Shown here piece after piece: positions 12,401 to 19,112 of a stretch of 64,000 bases of DNA; the stretch's first letter is position 1; each line of letters opens with the position of its first letter. Source of the DNA: Haliclystus octoradiatus (taxonomy: Eukaryota; Cnidaria; Staurozoa; Stauromedusae; Haliclystidae); assembly GCA_916610825.1 (NCBI GenBank), contig OU744448.1, positions 9,224,650 to 9,288,649 of the forward strand. The letters are read 5' to 3'. Both the position numbers and the translations under genes were made by a program. The notes beneath the pieces are model-generated. The model was not told the DNA's origin. It did not search any database and saw only the letters and a program-made list of their open reading frames with translations.

Positions 12401-14756
12401 GTAAGTAGATGTACAATGTAACTTACAGACACATAAATTCAAGTCATTTTCTAGTACCGGATTCTTGCAAAAATTAAATAGTTACTTTATCACGTCACTA
12501 ATGCATTTATTTATTTATTGCACTAACCATTTCAATCAGATTAAACAGAGCTTGCTTCTCGTAACAGGCAATTCAAGCTCTGTTCAACTTTTACAACTGA
12601 TGGTGTCACCAATAACTATACTGTTTTGTTCAACTCTCCTTCATATTGCCATGATATTGCCAATGATGTGTGCCTCAATGATACATCAATGTCTATTTTT
12701 GTTTTTGATTTTTCAGGTTCAAACATTAATGCTTTCACCAATTTGTCCTCATTTATGTGAGCATATTTGGAGTCTATTAGGAAAAGAGGTACGTTTATAT
12801 TAACATTATATCTTTAAGATCATTAATTCCAGCTAATCGCGATTTCAACTGCCGTCGGGTTTTGCACCAATTAAACATTATATGACATAAATCGTTCTGC
12901 ATAAGAATGTTACTCAATTTTTCTTGTTAGGAAAAAACCATTATGTCTGCCAAATGGCCAACTGCTGGTAATGTCGATTTTGTCCTCCTCAAGTCATCAC
13001 AGTATCTAATGGAGAGCGTGCATGAGTTTCGTCTCAGATTGAAAGCTATTGTTGCTGCTAAACAGAAATCCAACAAGGTATATGCTGTACATATTTTAAG
13101 TCATAAATAACTATGTACATACTAGCAAAGCGTGTGGGCTCAGTGTTGATCCTCGGATGTCAAAAGTTTCAGACATAGCAATACATATATACATATGGAA
13201 ATATTTTAATATGAAGATAGCGATAACAAATCATAATTACATTTTTTTCAACGTTTCGATTTTGCTGTTGTCATTATCAAGATGAAAAGAAATATTTCTT
13301 AAAATTACAAGATAGATGTAGGTATAAAATGTGCTAGGTCAAAACGTCAGAACGAACTTAATTGTTATTTTTTGTTGCAATCTTTCGTATTAAAACTTTT
13401 ACAACTGTATGCAAAGCGTGTTGGCTCAGTGTTGATCCTCGGATGACAAAAGTTTCAGACATAGCAATACATATATACATATGGAAATATTTTAATATGA
13501 AAGATAGAGATAACAAATCACAATTACATTTATTTTGACGTTTCGATTTTGCTGTTGTCATTATCAAGATGAAAAGAAATATTTTGTAAAATGGCAAGAT
13601 AGATGTATGTATAAAATGTCTAAAATTTGCTAGTCGAAACGTCAGATTTTTCAGAGAAATTTTTAATTAATATAGAAATATATAGAAATAATTTAATTAC
13701 AAACAGGCATCAGCATTAACTGAGAGGATTCTTTCTATCTATTGCCCTTACTATTCCTATGCTAAAAACGAGCATATGTCAGGGTTCACAATAATAACCA
13801 ATCAATTATTATACATGTGTGCACAGATTGTTTTCATTGTAATAATAATATTGTTGAATTCAATCGTAGAAAACCAAAGAGCCAACGCCAACAGCTGATC
13901 TTCGCCCAAACCAATGCACAGTATTTGTTGCCAAAGAATATCCTGAATGGCAACGTGTTACATTGACGACACTACGTCAGCTATATGAAAATAACAATCA
14001 AACTTTCCCCGATAACAAGCAAATCATGGCCGTATTGAAAAATGAAGATACTGTGAAAAAATACATGAAGAAATTGATGCCTTTTGTACAGCACATCAAA
14101 TCACAAGTAGACATTGTCGGAATTAATGCATTAGATCTCACTAGTCCTTTTGATGAGAGTTCAGTGCTAGAGAATAATCTGTGCTATCTGATGAAGGCTT
14201 TAGAGGTAGGTGTCCACCTTGATATCTCAAGTTCTCAACTAAATTGAGTCTGAGAGCATGATATTTGTATGTGTGTAACCAATACTATGAACCACAAGTA
14301 ATACCTTGTACTGTATGGCTGTACTGTCAGAGAGCTATGGGAGTCTTCAAAATATATGGCCAGGATCTCATAAAGTGCGGGACCCTCGTGTTGTAACCTG
14401 TGGTTCCTTAAAGGCCAGCAAAATAATCAAATAATTTAGATTTTTGGATTTTATGCATTCTACAAATTTGGTTATGTTCTGGTTTCATATTCCATTCCTA
14501 CACAAACTCTCATGTTTATTCTGGTCAATATCTCACCTAGCATAATGCCCTATACCCTATAGCACCAAATGGGTTAATAATTCAGATTGACTGTTCAGCT
14601 AATGTGACCATAATATCAACTCCAGCCGATTGATGTTGTTTATATTTTTATTTTATGTAGATTGAACAACTAAATATCAAATCATCAACCGAGGGAGATA
14701 AGAAGGTTGTAGAAGAATGTGCACCAGGACGACCAATGACAATATTTCTTCCTTAA
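347..14756 (+). CDS. LARS1: Cytosolic leucyl-tRNA synthetase, 5'-partial, 21 exons in window
   Basis: This class Ia synthetase charges tRNA-Leu with leucine in the cytosol, and its CP1 domain removes mischarged amino acids. In vertebrates it is also a leucine sensor for mTORC1. The 21 exons total 2,619 nt, are all bounded by GT/AG and join without a frame break into 872 codons plus a TAA. Visible landmarks, in order, are [17 protein letters not shown], the threonine-rich editing motif [29 protein letters not shown] with the conserved editing Asp, [18 protein letters not shown], the KMSKST catalytic loop split by an intron, and [19 protein letters not shown]. The first ~220 residues, including HIGH, are upstream of the window. 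The protein ends at [10 protein letters not shown], about 110 residues short of human LARS1 (1,176 aa). Colinear similarity to animal LARS1 was judged by eye and is strong along the whole length. An AATAAA follows the stop by about 50 bp. Confidence 0.97.
667..1144. mobile_element. Foldback/MITE-like element in LARS1 intron 1
   Basis: The two ends are imperfect inverted copies of ~115 bp. Left has gtaaaaactcaaaa, ggtaagtacc and gaaataagcatttgaaa; right has the reverse complements tttcaaatgcttattcctc, ggcacttagtac and ttttttgagtttac. No credible transposase frame lies in the ~230-bp centre. Family unknown. Confidence 0.65.
1740..1803 (+). CDS. LARS1: LARS1 exon 2
   Basis: Acceptor tttag. Reads [20 protein letters not shown] then E, the conserved strand leading into the editing domain. 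Donor gtaaca, phase 0. Confidence 0.95.
1981..2154. repeat. Small inverted repeat, LARS1 intron 2
   Basis: Arms ctactgaaaacttactgg (1981-1998) and ccagtatgttttcagtag (2137-2154) are inverted with 17/18 identity. Extra copies of tttcagtatnttttcagt lie between them. Possibly a short MITE. Confidence 0.5.
2687..2754 (+). CDS. LARS1: LARS1 exon 3
   Basis: Acceptor tattag. Reads [20 protein letters not shown] then SL, the start of the CP1 editing domain. Donor gtaagt. Confidence 0.93.
2985..3116. mobile_element. GTTCATGAAC-family element
   Basis: Contains gttcatgaac units, the internal phrase aatggccccaatttt and its inverse ggggccatt, and a decayed right end ctgaactgctgttt. Same family as 3674-3837. 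Confidence 0.65.
3259..3355 (+). CDS. LARS1: LARS1 exon 4, threonine-rich editing motif
   Basis: Acceptor tttttcag. Reads [20 protein letters not shown] then [19 protein letters not shown] with GQTN is the threonine-rich part of the editing pocket that binds mischarged amino acids. Donor gtaaga. Confidence 0.96.
3674..3837. mobile_element. GTTCATGAAC-family element, good right end
   Basis: Runs from a decayed ccactgcaaaa to actgtttttcacagggg. The interior carries repeated gttcatgaacag and aaatggccccaattttcatg. This is one of the clearest copies of the family. Confidence 0.75.
3915..4134 (+). CDS. LARS1: LARS1 exon 5, editing domain
   Basis: Acceptor tttgcag. Encodes the middle of the CP1 domain, with [14 protein letters not shown] and [13 protein letters not shown]. 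The last base pairs with the next exon to give the Gly of [11 protein letters not shown]. Donor gtgcat. Confidence 0.94.
4135..4786 (+). other. LARS1 intron 5, no recognised content
   Basis: 652 bp of AT-rich intron. I see no repeat family shared with the rest of the window and no additional exon. Confidence 0.5.
4787..5136 (+). CDS. LARS1: LARS1 exon 6, editing domain with catalytic-site Asp
   Basis: Acceptor gtttag. Starts with the conserved [20 protein letters not shown]; the Asp pair matches the editing-site aspartate of LeuRS enzymes. Continues with [20 protein letters not shown] and [20 protein letters not shown]. Donor gtaagt, phase 0. Confidence 0.96.
5331..5344 (+). repeat. Homopolymer G14 in LARS1 intron 6
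   Basis: A run of 14 guanines in an otherwise AT-rich intron (5137-5526). It is the only such run in the window and is prone to length polymorphism. Confidence 0.95.
5527..5612 (+). CDS. LARS1: LARS1 exon 7
   Basis: Acceptor gtgtag. Reads [20 protein letters not shown] then CVVSFCDQW, the return from the editing insertion to the catalytic core. Donor gtgagc within the Trp codon. Confidence 0.95.
5613..6748 (+). other. LARS1 introns 7 and 8, no recognised content
   Basis: Apart from the coding exon at 6059-6124, I see no repeat or RNA gene in these introns. An open frame on the minus strand at 5692-5916 has no similarity that I can recognise. Confidence 0.45.
6059..6124 (+). CDS. LARS1: LARS1 exon 8
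   Basis: Acceptor attggtag. Reads [20 protein letters not shown] then E, a core connective segment. Donor gtaata. Confidence 0.94.
6749..6831 (+). CDS. LARS1: LARS1 exon 9
   Basis: Acceptor tttccaag. Reads [20 protein letters not shown] then CSRSYGLG, aligning with the HACSRTYGLG block of animal enzymes. Donor gtgtgt. Confidence 0.94.
6922..6950. repeat. GTTCATGAAC-family fragment
   Basis: A short attcatgaattcatgaacagttcg remnant in LARS1 intron 9. Confidence 0.4.
7418..7556 (+). CDS. LARS1: LARS1 exon 10
   Basis: Acceptor ttttcag. Reads [20 protein letters not shown] then [13 protein letters not shown] and a variable stretch [23 protein letters not shown] is strongly conserved in cytosolic LeuRS. 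Donor gtgagt. Confidence 0.95.
7670..7930 (+). repeat. Dispersed repeat copy shared with 24880-25400
   Basis: Shares the phrases tggagattctctcatgtcc, tttttgaaacaaaaaaggaac, gagtttgacc and aagagctatta with the BLTP1 intron element at 24880-25400. Unknown family, probably a transposon end. Confidence 0.55.
8336..8495. repeat. Degenerate GTTCATGAAC-family element
   Basis: Contains aaattcatgaaac, aatgaacttc and ggaactattcatgaaaatg in LARS1 intron 10. Ends are not recognisable. Confidence 0.35.
8555..8644 (+). CDS. LARS1: LARS1 exon 11
   Basis: Acceptor ctgtag. Reads [20 protein letters not shown] then QTNVALETL. Donor gtgagt inside the Asn codon. Confidence 0.94.
8780..8908 (+). CDS. LARS1: LARS1 exon 12, core helix before KMSKS
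   Basis: Acceptor cctttccag. Reads [20 protein letters not shown] then [22 protein letters not shown]. The block [18 protein letters not shown] is close to invariant in eukaryotic LeuRS. Donor gtgaga. Confidence 0.97.
9011..9531 (+). repeat. SINE-like unit with tandem partial copies, LARS1 intron 12
   Basis: The left end has a T-arm/B-box-like ctaggttcaaatctag. The body starting ggtgtgttatagatagatg occurs at 9071-9223, again at 9323-9480, and a third time truncated at 9494-9530. Between copies lies cctgatactgttatcag, then gaataaatgatgatgagg. The same tail occurs at 58540-58605 and a similar one at 24585-24612. This looks like a tRNA-derived SINE family ending in (GAT)n, tandemly duplicated here. 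Confidence 0.55.
9581..9655 (+). repeat. Tigger/mariner-like MITE fragment
   Basis: Contains ccacctgtctatagtggtca, typical of pogo/Tigger-like MITE ends. The same phrase occurs at 10441-10465. Confidence 0.45.
9837..9888 (+). CDS. LARS1: LARS1 exon 13
   Basis: Acceptor atttag. Reads [17 protein letters not shown]; the final Lys is the first residue of the KMSKS loop, which an intron splits. Donor gtaaac, phase 0. Confidence 0.96.
10047..10110 (+). CDS. LARS1: LARS1 exon 14, KMSKS loop
   Basis: Acceptor ttttag. Reads [20 protein letters not shown] then D. With the Lys ending the previous exon this completes KMSKS, the class I signature that positions ATP. Donor gtatgt. Confidence 0.97.
10406..10476 (+). 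mobile_element. Tigger/mariner-like MITE end
   Basis: Starts TA-cagttgaatccgtataaagg and continues ccacctgtctatagtggtcac. The TA flank and CAGT start fit a Tc1/mariner superfamily terminus. The opposite end is not clear. Confidence 0.5.
10605..10717 (+). CDS. LARS1: LARS1 exon 15
   Basis: Acceptor tttacag. Reads [20 protein letters not shown] then [17 protein letters not shown], leading from the catalytic core into the helical anticodon-binding domain. Donor gttggt is weak, but the frame is preserved. Confidence 0.95.
10932..10972. repeat. Near-perfect hairpin in LARS1 intron 15
   Basis: cggtaaacagtg pairs with cactgtttgccg (11/12), and the inner aacgttc pairs with gaacgt, leaving a very small loop. 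Possibly the fused ends of a mariner-like element. Confidence 0.6.
11331..11401 (+). CDS. LARS1: LARS1 exon 16
   Basis: Acceptor atcctag. Reads [20 protein letters not shown] then VFE. Donor gtagga splits a Ser codon. Confidence 0.93.
11469..11521. mobile_element. Compact GTTCATGAAC-family element (53 bp)
   Basis: Starts cccctgcgaaaaacatgaac and ends actgttttctcagggg. It is a minimal copy, essentially two inverted termini around one palindrome, and it abuts the element at 11522. Confidence 0.75.
11522..11750. mobile_element. 229-bp MITE with AAGAGTCGGGAC ends
   Basis: Left end aagagtcgggacgcg, right end gtgtcccgactctt; the first 12 bases are perfectly inverted. Inside is gcctgggtttaactgaacg and aaatggcttccatagaatca. 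Diverged relatives occur at 33020-33250 and 54785-55010. No transposase. Confidence 0.7.
12093..12125. repeat. GTTCATGAAC-family fragment
   Basis: Contains gttcgtgaacagttcatgaa in LARS1 intron 16, without recognisable termini. Confidence 0.45.
12238..12400 (+). CDS. LARS1: LARS1 exon 17, anticodon-binding domain
   Basis: Acceptor ctttcag. Reads [20 protein letters not shown] then [20 protein letters not shown] and MRYIE. This helical-bundle block is colinear with human [19 protein letters not shown]. Donor gtaagt. Confidence 0.95.
12401..12716 (+). other. LARS1 intron 17, no recognised content
   Basis: 316 bp. An open + frame through it is read-through of intron. I see no repeat. Confidence 0.5.
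12717..12788 (+). CDS. LARS1: LARS1 exon 18
   Basis: Acceptor tttcag after a T-rich tract. Reads [20 protein letters not shown] then LGKE, the conserved [11 protein letters not shown] helix of the anticodon-binding domain. Donor gtacgt. Confidence 0.95.
12931..13077 (+). CDS. LARS1: LARS1 exon 19
   Basis: Acceptor cttgttag. Reads [20 protein letters not shown] then [20 protein letters not shown] and ends in a Lys-rich linker. Donor gtatat. Confidence 0.94.
13125..13646. repeat. Two tandem ~230-bp repeat copies, LARS1 intron 19
   Basis: Copies begin gcaaagcgtgtgggctcagt (13125) and gcaaagcgtgttggctcagt (13411). Both continue with catagcaatacatatatac, acgtttcgattttgctgttg and tcattatcaagatgaaaaga. 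The end resembles one arm of the foldback element at 52067-52306. Confidence 0.75.
13870..14205 (+). CDS. LARS1: LARS1 exon 20, C-terminal domain
   Basis: Acceptor atcgtag. Encodes 112 residues of the eukaryote-type C-terminal domain, with [33 protein letters not shown] and [17 protein letters not shown]. Donor gtaggt, phase 0. Confidence 0.95.
14206..14660 (+). other. LARS1 intron 20, no recognised content
   Basis: 455 bp; no repeat of the window's families and no UNE-L-like coding piece seen. Confidence 0.5.
14661..14756 (+). CDS. LARS1: LARS1 terminal exon with stop
   Basis: Acceptor tttatgtag. Reads [20 protein letters not shown] then [11 protein letters not shown] and TAA at 14754-14756. 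It aligns with human CCPGKPLNVF, after which the human enzyme continues about 110 residues (UNE-L). No donor-like GT is usable before the stop, so the short C-terminus looks genuine for this transcript. Confidence 0.92.
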   Translation: MEQLNIKSSTEGDKKVVEECAPGRPMTIFLP

Positions 14757-14807
14757 ACAACTATTTGATAGTTTTTATTGAAATTTAATATTGCTTTTGA
14801 ATCATGA

Positions 14808-14813
14808 AATAAA
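14808..14813 (+). terminator. Poly(A) signal of LARS1
   Basis: A canonical AATAAA lies 52 bases after the LARS1 stop codon, followed by T-rich sequence. It implies a short 3' UTR of roughly 70-100 bases. Confidence 0.7.
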
Positions 14814-17336
14814 TTATCTGGTGAAATTCATTCATTGATTTCTTGGTATTCTGTAATGCCGTAGTATCATGAGCACTTGACACAGTCATCTTTTATAGAT
14901 GCAAAAACTTGAACTCCACAATATGTGTAGTATGGTATTCCCATAGGCAACTAAGCATGCGAGGGACAGTTTGACTATTACGTCCTTATTGGAATAATCT
15001 GGAATTCGTCATCTGTAACTGTAACACAAATATTTAGAATGTGCACCGCGACTAGTTCCCGGCTCCTTCGTTAAAACTCGGATAGAAAGGAAGTGAGCAT
15101 GGAGCTCATTGCGCACATTTTAAAATTATATTTTGACTCTAATTAATTCGAAATGTCGTGGTGTAGGCCGCTCATTTGTGGAGCCATAGATTATAGAATA
15201 TTCTCTAATCTATGGTGGAGCCCATATCTATACAGAAAGATACTGTAATGCTGGAACGTGGTCAGAGTCTCTTTACAGAATCGATATTAAAGTATGGCGA
15301 AACTTTCATTCTGAAAAATGGTGTAAGAGAGATTACTATCTTCATTTTAAATCTATAAATCTAAATAGTATACCTCGGAAAATGTTTATGTCAAAGAACA
15401 CTGTAAAACGTTTTTCAGAATTTTGAAAAAGTTACCCTTTAATATTCGAACGTCTCCGTATACCAAAAGTATGGGACGAGCCCCGGGGTTCATATCAATA
15501 TATCTACATTCTACTACACGTTGGTAGGATAGAGAATTAATGACCTCAGAATGTATTAAGTTTTGAAATGGACTTGCCAAAAATGACGCATCACTATTCA
15601 GATATGTCCAGATAAAAATATGAAAAGTATCCCGGTTTGTGGAAATGCAATAATTCTACTGCCAATACTGTGTCCATCCGTTGAATCTGTCAACTACACT
15701 TTTAGGTCAACAGAGTACTTCCATGGTGGAACAATTTATCTTGTGAAAGCAGTTGATAGAATATCCATCGCTTTATCTGAACACCAATCCAATCCAATTT
15801 ACAAAGATATTGCAAACATACATATTAGTGCTATATGCGATATCTATCTACTTATAACTGTATAACTATGCATTTGCAAAATATTGTACAGGTACATAAA
15901 GAAAACATACGTATCCATTTAGTCTGTGCACAGGTTATTAGGTTCGTTCCCACTGCTCTTATAGACGTACTACCTTTGTTACAATTTGTCAGACGATGTT
16001 AAAACATGGCTGCCGAAAGATGCGGCGGAAAATATGAAACTGATTTGGAAGATGTAGTTTCTCTGCAGAAATATTAAATAGCTGGAATACCGTGAAAACA
16101 CTTGACGCAAATCTGATGACATTTGAAATCCTTCATTCCCTTCAAAGTGGTGCATGTTGATTATTTCTGTTACCAAAGTCAATTTTGCCGGTGTTGAAAA
16201 TCTTATTGATGACATCGTTATCTTATCTTAGAACCAGAATGGCTCTTACACTTGCAGCAGCTGTTACTGCACACTGTACAATGTTGATTATATGACAATG
16301 AATAAAACAACATTGTTTATGTTTATTTGTCATCGTATTTTGTCTGCTGAGTAACCTGACATTATCTATAGACTACAAACACTATAGTCAAAGCAGTGCT
16401 AGCCACTCCAAAGGTGAGTTTTGCATATCTAAAAAATTCTAAGTATACTTTAACTTTTTGTTAGTTTGAATTGGATTCATTCGATAGCATCACATCACCT
16501 GCGGTTTGAAAATAGCTTTATGCTGTGCAAAGCTTTGCTTTTCAATTTAGGAACAATCAATATCGACATGATACTACTAACTGTCAAACCGTAGCCCCTC
16601 GATTAAGAAAACTGTACAGCCTATCCTAAATATTCGAAATGATTAATTTCTAAGTTTGCCGAACAGGTAAGCTTTTGCATAGCTTTCACATGAACGCTCA
16701 TACGATAGCCTACAAAATACCGGTTCATCTTTAAATACGCCTACTTATCCTTTGTGTTTATTATTGATTAGTGACAGTGACAGCGTCGAAAGAGAATAAT
16801 TTAACCTTCAAACAAATCAAGTCGCAATCAACAAGATGTGTTAATGTTTGTCTCTGACACTTCTGCAATAGTTAGTTCCAGGCAGGATGAGTCTGGATGA
16901 TGTCTGGAAGCATATTATATGAATGTTGTATGACCAGCATTTGACTTGTTAATGCTATAAACTCTGCACATTCAGCTGCTAGTCGGAACTGCTTACTGGT
17001 AGCCTACAGTCTTGGCTCGTTAAACATATTGGCATCCTAGGCTACAAATGAAGTGTATTACTGTATGCTTGCTGGTTCTACTGTAGACAATATATTTGCA
17101 TGTTCATTTGTTACTTCACACCAGCTGTATTATAAATACCTGCTACTGTGTCAATGCCAATGCAACATCTCAGACTCCCAAATTCCTTCATTATAAATGC
17201 ATATGTCATATATTTTATCCTAAATAGTTGTGTACAATGATATACTCTATAATTTATCCGAACTTGAAAGGGCTTCAGTAGAATCAAATCAAATACTTAT
17301 GATATATGATTTCAATCTACTGTTCTGAGGGACCAT
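14814..17336. other. Intergenic region between LARS1 and BLTP1
   Basis: Holds a perfect 10-bp-stem hairpin (ccatagatta at 15184, taatctatgg at 15206) and an 81-codon open frame at 15620-15865 that I cannot assign. It also holds broken coding-like stretches at 15960-16235 and two candidate 5' UTR donors (16413, 16667). No TATA or other promoter element is convincing. Confidence 0.4.
16384..16412 (+). other. Possible end of a BLTP1 5' UTR exon
   Basis: BLTP1 coding exon 1 starts at an acceptor, so a non-coding exon must lie upstream. The strongest donor in the gap is ccaaag then gtgagt at 16413. A second is gaacag then gtaagc at 16667. The exon start is not visible and the choice is a guess. 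Confidence 0.25.
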
Positions 17337-18386
17337 CCGGTGTCTGTAAACTGCGTACGTGCGTACTGCGTACATGCGTTTCACATAAATTTTCATAGAT
17401 TTTAACATTTTACTGCTATTCCAGTAAGGAGGTTGAAGCCGTGCAATATTTGCGCCATCCATCGTCAAGCGTAGCGCTAAATGATTAGTCTAGACTGCAT
17501 GGACGTTTGATCGTTTGATGTGATTGTTTGTTCTTGAGACATTGATTTGTAAATAAATATGTTCATATATTAACTTTTTACTTATAAAAACCCAAACGCA
17601 TGTTATTCAAATTTGAATATATCTGAAGATATTGTGCCATCGTTCCCTGTTTTGTGCGACACCTGCTGCAGTATTACCATACGTTTGAATATTTTACATG
17701 AAGTGCGGGGATGTGACACTACTCTGTAACGTCAAATTGTCAAAGGACGATGCCGTGGAGGCATTGCCTTTTTAACACCCTGAAACCATCGCAATTTATT
17801 TGGAATCCAAGGCCGGTCACACGGTCCCCATTTCAAACATTAAATCCGTTACATACTAACCCTTGAGCTATGCTATTTCTGACATATTCAAATGATGTTG
17901 AAGGCCTTATTTTGCTCGATTTTCGAATGATGATAATGAATTTAGATTTGTAAAGCTTTTTACCATAACCTCATATGGTTTCAATTGTTAAAAATTATAT
18001 TCCTGCTACATTTTTATGCTTTTTAAGTAAGAAGAGAGGCTATATCACACTATTTTTACGTCATGAAAATATTTTATTTCTCGTCTTGCAATCCAAATGA
18101 CTCAGTTCAAAGTTGATTATGCGGAATAGGTCAAGTTTCTATTCAAAGATGGAAAATTTAATGTGAACAAATCAATGTTTTGGTAAAATACAATCAGAAT
18201 ATCAGATCAAATGTCCATACAGTCTAGCCTAGACTCATCCTGTAGCGCTACGCGTGACGATCGATGGCACAAATATTGTAAGGCTTCAACCTTCTAAGGC
18301 TACTGGGATCACAGTAAATTGTGAAAATTATGAAAATGTATTTGAAAAGTATGCATGTACGCAAGTACGCAGTTTATAGACACCGG
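17337..18386. mobile_element. 1,050-bp TIR transposon, non-autonomous
   Basis: The ~170-bp termini are inverted. Left starts ccggtgtctgtaaactgcgt and contains ggttgaagccgtgcaatatt, ccatcgtcaagcgtagcgct and tagtctagactg. Right ends with their complements, finishing agtttatagacaccgg. Flanks are gggaccat and ggccatcc, only loosely alike. The centre is AT-rich with no transposase frame. Superfamily uncertain. Confidence 0.8.
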
Positions 18387-18650
18387 GGCCATCCATTAAG
18401 TCCATACTCAGTTGAGAGGGAGGGTGTCATACCAAAAGCGTGGGGGTGTGTACATGAGGGTTGGGGGCAAGGTGGACCATCATAGTGCATACGCATCTTG
18501 AATGTCTCTGTAATACTTTTTGGAAGATTATAATGCAATTAGTTATCAGTTTGTTGATACCGGTAATTATTAAATCGATTTTTATTGCAAAACATTTGTA
18601 CAGAAATGTGTAGGCCTATGCTATATGCTATTTATTATTGAAAACAATGT

Positions 18651-18782
18651 AACCCGTCTAAGTGCAATTCGGGTAAGTGCAATTATCATTTATCTTTAAC
18701 CTGAATCTGAAAATCTATAATCTATTTTCTGATCAAATGTTTGATTAGCTATTCCGGATAAGTGCAAATGCGAATAATTCCA
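18651..18782. mobile_element. Mariner-like MITE just upstream of BLTP1 coding exon 1
   Basis: Left part has aagtgcaattcgggtaagtg and right part ccggataagtgcaaatgcga. It is related to 53579-53722, whose end is cagtggaacctgctcaagtg. It lies about 90 bp before the exon acceptor. Confidence 0.5.
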
Positions 18783-18870
18783 CTTAATAGAGATCAACAG
18801 ATGGCTCAGTAGCCCACTAACATTTCTTTTGTTGTTTGTAGCTAATCATTCTTCTTTTGTTTGCCTTTAG

Positions 18871-19112
18871 AGGCAGTATGGCACTTGTTGATAACGTCAC
18901 TGCTGCTCTTACTAACATTACTGAAACAGATGATGGTCCAAGGAGTACCTTCGATTTTGAACGTCAACCTGGTCTTGTCTTTGTGATTGTGGCTTCGTCA
19001 TGTGCTAGCTTATGGCTGTTCTACATTACATTTTATCACTGCCGTGTCCTTGGGATGATTGTAACAAAATTATTAAGTAAATTCTACTTCACTGATGGTT
19101 ATTTTTATGTTG
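18871..19112 (+). CDS. BLTP1: BLTP1 first coding exon, N-terminal membrane anchor
   Basis: Acceptor gcctttag at 18870, then seven bases of 5' UTR and ATG 18878. Residues 1-30 are polar with NVT and NIT sequons. Residues ~31-54 are hydrophobic, then FYHCRVLGMIVTKLLSKFY, matching the single N-terminal ER helix of BLTP1/Csf1. The acceptor means at least one 5' UTR exon lies upstream. Donor gtaagt. Confidence 0.9.

Noticed and set aside
15620..15865. 81-codon open frame between the genes
   Set aside because: AT-rich sequence, no recognised motif and no neighbour support; treated as chance.
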